Assembly: GCA_035288145.1 (NCBI GenBank)
Contig: DATEAX010000023.1
Span: 1-15,510 of the forward strand
From: DATEAX01 sp035288145
Lineage (GTDB): Bacteria > Patescibacteriota > UBA1384 > UBA12157 > JAENIV01
DNA: 15,510 bases
Direction: 5' to 3'
Shown here: piece by piece, positions 11,957-15,510 of the stretch
How the letters are laid out: each line of letters begins with the position of its first letter
Position numbering within the stretch: the stretch's first letter is position 1
Position numbers and translations under genes: made by a program
Notes under the pieces: generated by a model
What the model was told of the DNA's origin: nothing
What the model saw: the letters and a program-made list of their open reading frames with translations, nothing else
Database searches by the model: none

Positions 11957-13225
11957 ATGAGAATTTTAATGTTGCTTAAGTATCCCCTTTTCGGCAGCGG
12001 GAGCGGTACTTATGTCAGAAAGCTGGCGGAAAAATTAGCTGTTCTTTATTCACAAGATGAAGTGGCAATTTTCTGTCCTGATGCTCAAACGAAATTACCC
12101 GGCGTAAAGATTTTTCCTTTTGATATGCCATTTAAGGCCGTTGCTACCGGACATCCGAATTGGCCGAGCGCGAGAATCTATTCATCTTTAACTAACCAAG
12201 AAGTAGACCAAATTTACATGAAAGCTTTGTCCTGCGTGGTTAAAACGGTCAATCACTTTAAACCGGACATTATTCATGTTCATCACGCCCTTTATTTTAC
12301 CTGGATTGCCAATTACATTCGAGCCGTCTACGGGATATATTATGTCGTCACCTCGCACGGCACCGAACTTTTGACAGCCGCGGAAAATAAACGCTGGGTC
12401 CCTTTGACTAAAGACGCTTTGCAACGGGCTTGGATGATTAATGCTGTTTCCGGCGATACCAAGAAATGGTTATTGAAAATTTATGGTTCAAAAGGCCTCA
12501 TTCGTTGTACAAGAATTATTCCCGGTGGGGTCGATTTGGATGCTTTTAATCATGATTCACCGATAAGATTAATCAATAAAAAATACCATCTTAATGGTAA
12601 AAGGGTGGTAATTTTTGCGGGCAAACTCACCAAGAAAAAAGGCGTTGAGTATTTAATAAAAGCCGCCTCGAAAATTAAAGCCGAAGTTTTTATCATCGGC
12701 GGCGGCGAGGATAAAACGCGATTGGAGAAGTTGTCGAAAAGCATTCGAAATAGAAACGTCCATTTTTTGGGTTATTTCGGGCCGAAATACCTTCGAGAAT
12801 TACGAGAATTCTATCGTCGCGCGGATGTCTTTGTTTTTCCTTCGGTCTGGGATGAACCGCTCGGGTTGGTTGCCCTTGAAGCAATGGCATCTTCAACGCC
12901 GGTTGTCGCTTCCAGAAAGGGCGGTATTCCCCTTGCCGTCAAAAACAATGTCAACGGTTTTTTGGTCAGGGCCAGAAGTGCCAAAGAAATTGCCGAGAAA
13001 GTGAATTACTTGCTGAACCACGAAGAAGTTCGCCAGAGGATGGGCAAAGAAGCTCGCAAAATTGTTGAGGAAAAATTTAATTGGCATACAATTGCTCGGA
13101 AATTTCATACCCATTACGAGCAAGCCCATCAAGCGAGTAAAAAGCGTCTGCAAAGGATGAAGCTACCCGTGGATATCGAACAGGAACGCTTGGAAATTAA
13201 GGGTAAAAAAATAGATTATATCTAA
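11957..13225 (+). CDS. GT4-type glycosyltransferase (GT-B fold)
   Basis: Transfers a sugar from a nucleotide donor, probably at the inner face of the membrane while a surface glycan is built. The 422-residue product has both Rossmann halves. The N-terminal half starts RILMLLKYPLFGSGSGTYV and includes IIHVHHALYFTW and VTSHGTELL. The C-terminal half starts near PGGVDLDAF and holds VIFAGKLTKKKGVEYLIKA, IIGGGED and the donor-binding motif DEPLGLVALEAMASSTPVVAS with the E-x7-E pair Glu300/Glu308. A basic tail (SKKRLQRMKL, about 395-405) may bind the membrane surface. The ATG has AAGG six bases upstream. It heads a run of three glycosyltransferase genes; donor and acceptor sugars cannot be predicted. 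Confidence 0.93.
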   Translation: MRILMLLKYPLFGSGSGTYVRKLAEKLAVLYSQDEVAIFCPDAQTKLPGVKIFPFDMPFKAVATGHPNWPSARIYSSLTNQEVDQIYMKALSCVVKTVNHFKPDIIHVHHALYFTWIANYIRAVYGIYYVVTSHGTELLTAAENKRWVPLTKDALQRAWMINAVSGDTKKWLLKIYGSKGLIRCTRIIPGGVDLDAFNHDSPIRLINKKYHLNGKRVVIFAGKLTKKKGVEYLIKAASKIKAEVFIIGGGEDKTRLEKLSKSIRNRNVHFLGYFGPKYLRELREFYRRADVFVFPSVWDEPLGLVALEAMASSTPVVASRKGGIPLAVKNNVNGFLVRARSAKEIAEKVNYLLNHEEVRQRMGKEARKIVEEKFNWHTIARKFHTHYEQAHQASKKRLQRMKLPVDIEQERLEIKGKKIDYI

Positions 13226-13240
13226 CAAGAAGTAGGTTAA

Positions 13241-13372
13241 ATGTCAGAAGGATTATGGCAGGAAATTCCTGAGGCCGATGTACAGGAAACAGAGCAATTA
13301 GCTGATGAACTCGGCAAACGTTTATCAGAATCTTTAATAAACCAAAATTTAGAAAGAACTAATTTATTTTAA
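13241..13372 (+). CDS. Small acidic protein (43 residues), function unknown
   Basis: I do not recognise it. The frame opens MSEGLWQEIPEADVQETEQL, is rich in Glu, Asp and Gln, and continues ADELGKRLSESLINQNLERT to the end NLF. The second half could form one amphipathic helix. There is no signal or membrane segment. A weak GTAGG ribosome binding site precedes the ATG, 15 bases after the preceding glycosyltransferase. Its TAA stop overlaps the Shine-Dalgarno sequence of the next glycosyltransferase, which starts eight bases later. The tight fit and unbiased, protein-like codons support a real gene, possibly a partner of these enzymes. Confidence 0.6.
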   Translation: MSEGLWQEIPEADVQETEQLADELGKRLSESLINQNLERTNLF

Positions 13373-13379
13373 GGAGAAA

Positions 13380-14438
13380 ATGAAGATTTTAGTCGTAATC
13401 CCTCCCTTTATAACACTTCCGGCCGCGGGCCACGGGGGAACCGAGAGAATCGCTGAAGGCATGATCAATGAATTCTTAAGAAGGGGTCACGAGGTTACTC
13501 TGTTGGGTGCCGGTAACAACAAAACCGAAGCAAAATATATTCAGGTTTTTCCGAAAACTATCAGCGAACAAAAGTTTGATAGTGCTTTTGTTGAACAGTC
13601 CCGTCCCCTAAGAATTGAAACCGCTTATATTGCCAAAGTGATGAAATATTTGGTTGATCATGATGGAGAGTTTGAGGTTGTTTTTAATCATATGCGTGGC
13701 AACTTTTTAATGTTACCTTTGGCAAATTTTTTAAAAACACCAATTATTTCTACACTTCACCTCCCCTTGTTTGATGAGGTTGTGGATGTTTTAAGCCAAT
13801 TTGAAATTACGAATATGGTGACTATTTCAAATGCCCAAAGAAAACCAGCCAAAGGAAAGGTGAATTTCCTTGCCACCATCTATAACGGTCTTAATCTTGA
13901 GGAGTTGCCTTTTAATGAATCACCAAAAAATTATTTCTTTTATATGGGCGCCATCGGCGAACACAAAAGCCCTCACTTGGCAGTTGAGGCCTGTAAGTTG
14001 GCTCATGTAAATTTAACCTTAGCTGGCGGCAAAATTAGGGAACCATATTTTAGTCAAAAAGTTAAACCTTTGATAGACAATAAACAAATTAAATTCGTTG
14101 GGGAAGTGCAGGGTGTGCAGAGAGTGGAACTGCTAAAGAACGCCAAGGGATTATTAATGCCGATTACTTGGGAGGAACCTTTTGGTCTGGTAATGATAGA
14201 AGCCATGGCCTGCGGAACACCGGTCATCGGTTTTAATCATGGGGCAATGTCCGAAGTGGTTAGCGATGGAAAAACAGGTTTCGTTGTACAAGATATCCAG
14301 GGAATGGTTAGGGCAATTGGCAAGCTCAGCCAAATTTCGCGTCAAGCGTGTCGTGAACTGGTAAAAGAAAAGTTTACCTATCAAAAGATGGTAGACGAAT
14401 ATCTAAATGCTTACGAGAAAGCAAGGAAGAAACAATGA
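13380..14438 (+). CDS. GT4-type glycosyltransferase (GT-B fold), second of three
   Basis: The 352-residue enzyme has the N-terminal glycine-rich turn AAGHGGTERIAEGM (15-28), the acceptor-side STLHLPLFD, then YNGLNLEELPF at the domain joint. The donor half carries FFYMGAIGEHKSPHLAVEA and EEPFGLVMIEAMACGTPVIGF with Glu266/Glu274 as the E-x7-E pair. The start has AAGGAG three bases upstream, a tight spacing. It ends in an ATGA overlap with the third glycosyltransferase, a sign of coupled translation. The two share MxEAMACGTPV and the following DGxTG phrase and are probably paralogs. The sugar specificity is unknown. Confidence 0.93.
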   Translation: MKILVVIPPFITLPAAGHGGTERIAEGMINEFLRRGHEVTLLGAGNNKTEAKYIQVFPKTISEQKFDSAFVEQSRPLRIETAYIAKVMKYLVDHDGEFEVVFNHMRGNFLMLPLANFLKTPIISTLHLPLFDEVVDVLSQFEITNMVTISNAQRKPAKGKVNFLATIYNGLNLEELPFNESPKNYFFYMGAIGEHKSPHLAVEACKLAHVNLTLAGGKIREPYFSQKVKPLIDNKQIKFVGEVQGVQRVELLKNAKGLLMPITWEEPFGLVMIEAMACGTPVIGFNHGAMSEVVSDGKTGFVVQDIQGMVRAIGKLSQISRQACRELVKEKFTYQKMVDEYLNAYEKARKKQ

Positions 14439-15510
14439 AAATAGCCCTACTGGCATCAAATCAACGACCAATCCCATCACCTAAGGATTTGATTTTTGCA
14501 CCTGGAGTTTTAATTCACTTTCTTACCGAAGGATTAGTCGATCGCGGTCATGAAGTGACTCTTTTTGCCCCAGAGGGAACGCAGACGAAGGCGAGGTTAA
14601 TCACCTGCGGAACAAAATCAAGTTATGAGGAATTTGCTCCCGGAGGCGACTTCATAAAAAAGAGGGCAGAAAATTTATTGGAGTATACAAGGCAAAGCGT
14701 TCAATACGAATTATTAATGGCCGCTAATTCTTTTGAGTATATCAGAACTCACGATTTTGATATTGTCCATTCTCATAAAACTTTGCATGAAATATATTTC
14801 ACCAATTTTATAAGTAAACCTTGTCTTTTCACTTTTCACGATCCGCCACAAAGAGAGGCTGCCAGCAGGATTGATATTTTGAGATTGAAAAAATATTCCC
14901 AATCTTGTTATTTTGTATCAATTTCAAATTCGCAAAGAACCGGGATTGATTTTTTAAATTTTACTGATACCGTCTTTAACGGAGTCAATTTAGAAGATTT
15001 TCAATTTACAACTAAAGCTGATGGCGGGCTCCTTTTTGTGGGCAGATTAGAACAGAAAAAAGGTGCTGACATTGCAATTAAAGTCGCCAAACTAACAAGT
15101 CAACAATTGACTGTAATTGGCGACCGAGTTGTTCAAAAACCGGAAGAAAAGAAGTATTTTTATGAGATTTCAAAAGAATTTGATCAGAACAATGTTAAAT
15201 TTTTGGGTCATATTTTTTATCAAGATATTTATCCTTTATATCAAAATAGAAAAGCTTTTTTATTCCCAATTAGCAGTCAAGAATCCTTCGGCATGGTGAT
15301 GGTCGAAGCGATGGCTTGCGGTACACCGGTTGTGGCTTTTGATAGAGGAGCTGTCAGAGAAATTGTCAAAGACGGTGAAACTGGTTATGTTTGCCCGCCG
15401 GGAGATATTGATTGTATGGTTAAGGCGGTCAAAAGAATTTACGAGATGCCAAAAGATGAATATCGAAAAATGCGCGAGAATTGTCGAAAGCGTGTTGAAG
15501 AAAACTTTAC
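14435..15510 (+). CDS. GT4-type glycosyltransferase (GT-B fold), third of three, cut by the window end
   Basis: The frame starts at an ATG inside the previous stop (ATGA) and stays open for 358 codons to the window edge, so its C-terminus is missing. It has APGVLIHFLTEGLVDRGHEVTLFAPEG in two adjoining stretches near the N-terminus, IVHSHKTLHE, FTFHDPPQ, the joint FNGVNLEDF, then LLFVGRLEQKKGADIAIK and SQESFGMVMVEAMACGTPV with Glu283/Glu291 as the E-x7-E pair. At most some tens of residues should be lacking, judged by GT4 length. An AAGGAAG lies before the start. It probably acts in the same glycan pathway as the enzyme encoded just upstream. Confidence 0.92.
   Translation, partial: MKIALLASNQRPIPSPKDLIFAPGVLIHFLTEGLVDRGHEVTLFAPEGTQTKARLITCGTKSSYEEFAPGGDFIKKRAENLLEYTRQSVQYELLMAANSFEYIRTHDFDIVHSHKTLHEIYFTNFISKPCLFTFHDPPQREAASRIDILRLKKYSQSCYFVSISNSQRTGIDFLNFTDTVFNGVNLEDFQFTTKADGGLLFVGRLEQKKGADIAIKVAKLTSQQLTVIGDRVVQKPEEKKYFYEISKEFDQNNVKFLGHIFYQDIYPLYQNRKAFLFPISSQESFGMVMVEAMACGTPVVAFDRGAVREIVKDGETGYVCPPGDIDCMVKAVKRIYEMPKDEYRKMRENCRKRVEENF

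Noticed and set aside
1..15510. TGA recoded to glycine, as in Gracilibacteria and SR1
   Set aside because: TGA ends conserved proteins at the expected places (grpE, yebC, the second glycosyltransferase), and no in-frame TGA interrupts a conserved domain.

Overview
The window looks like ordinary chromosomal DNA from a small-genome bacterium, most likely a member of the Candidate Phyla Radiation (Patescibacteria). This is inference. It rests on compact, tightly packed genes, several TTG starts, near-leaderless promoters, a shortened DnaJ, an IscU-like scaffold with no cysteine desulfurase beside it, a ComEC split into two genes, and short GC-rich palindromic repeats lying inside coding genes. 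I recall such repeats from genomes of this group. TGA is used as a stop at several gene junctions, so the code is the standard bacterial one. No phage, transposase, CRISPR array or rRNA is visible.

Layout. (1) 1-442: a tRNA-Lys(UUU) gene on the minus strand with a recognisable promoter and a rho-independent terminator, then a long imperfect palindrome. (2) 443-3197: a class I methyltransferase (+), a membrane-anchored CapA-type metallophosphatase (-), an IscU-like Fe-S scaffold (+) and a five-helix membrane protein (-). The last has a near-consensus promoter and a strong hairpin directly beside its ribosome binding site. Both convergent pairs overlap at their stop codons. (3) 3203-6973, minus strand: a chaperone operon grpE - dnaK - lipoprotein - dnaJ. 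dnaK has its own promoter at the end of grpE (TTGACA, 17 bp, TACAAT), and an 18-bp perfect palindrome fills the spacer. It is neither CIRCE nor HAIR, so a different repressor is likely. (4) 6957-11697, plus strand: split comEC (channel gene, then a separate metallo-beta-lactamase gene, overlapping by 14 bases), yebC, ruvC (4-base overlap) and a GalT-family nucleotidyltransferase. (5) 11957-15510, plus strand: three GT-B glycosyltransferases, the last cut by the window edge, with an unrecognised 43-residue acidic protein between the first two. This is probably a surface-glycan operon.

How the parts work together. GrpE, DnaK and DnaJ form a complete Hsp70 cycle, and a secreted lipoprotein is wedged into its operon. 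ComEC and its nuclease-like domain serve DNA uptake, and RuvC resolves Holliday junctions. GalT may supply nucleotide sugars to the glycosyltransferases, possibly with CapA acting at the cell surface; that link rests only on position.

The most unusual theme is repeats inside genes. A palindrome encoding LPAGRQ sits in the same reading phase in the ComEC nuclease-like protein and in GalT, with only synonymous differences. A purine-rich repeat encoding KTED sits in IscU and DnaK. A 107-bp AT-rich inverted-repeat element supplies the last residues and stop codon of RuvC. Together with the palindromic operator in the dnaK promoter, these deserve the closest look.
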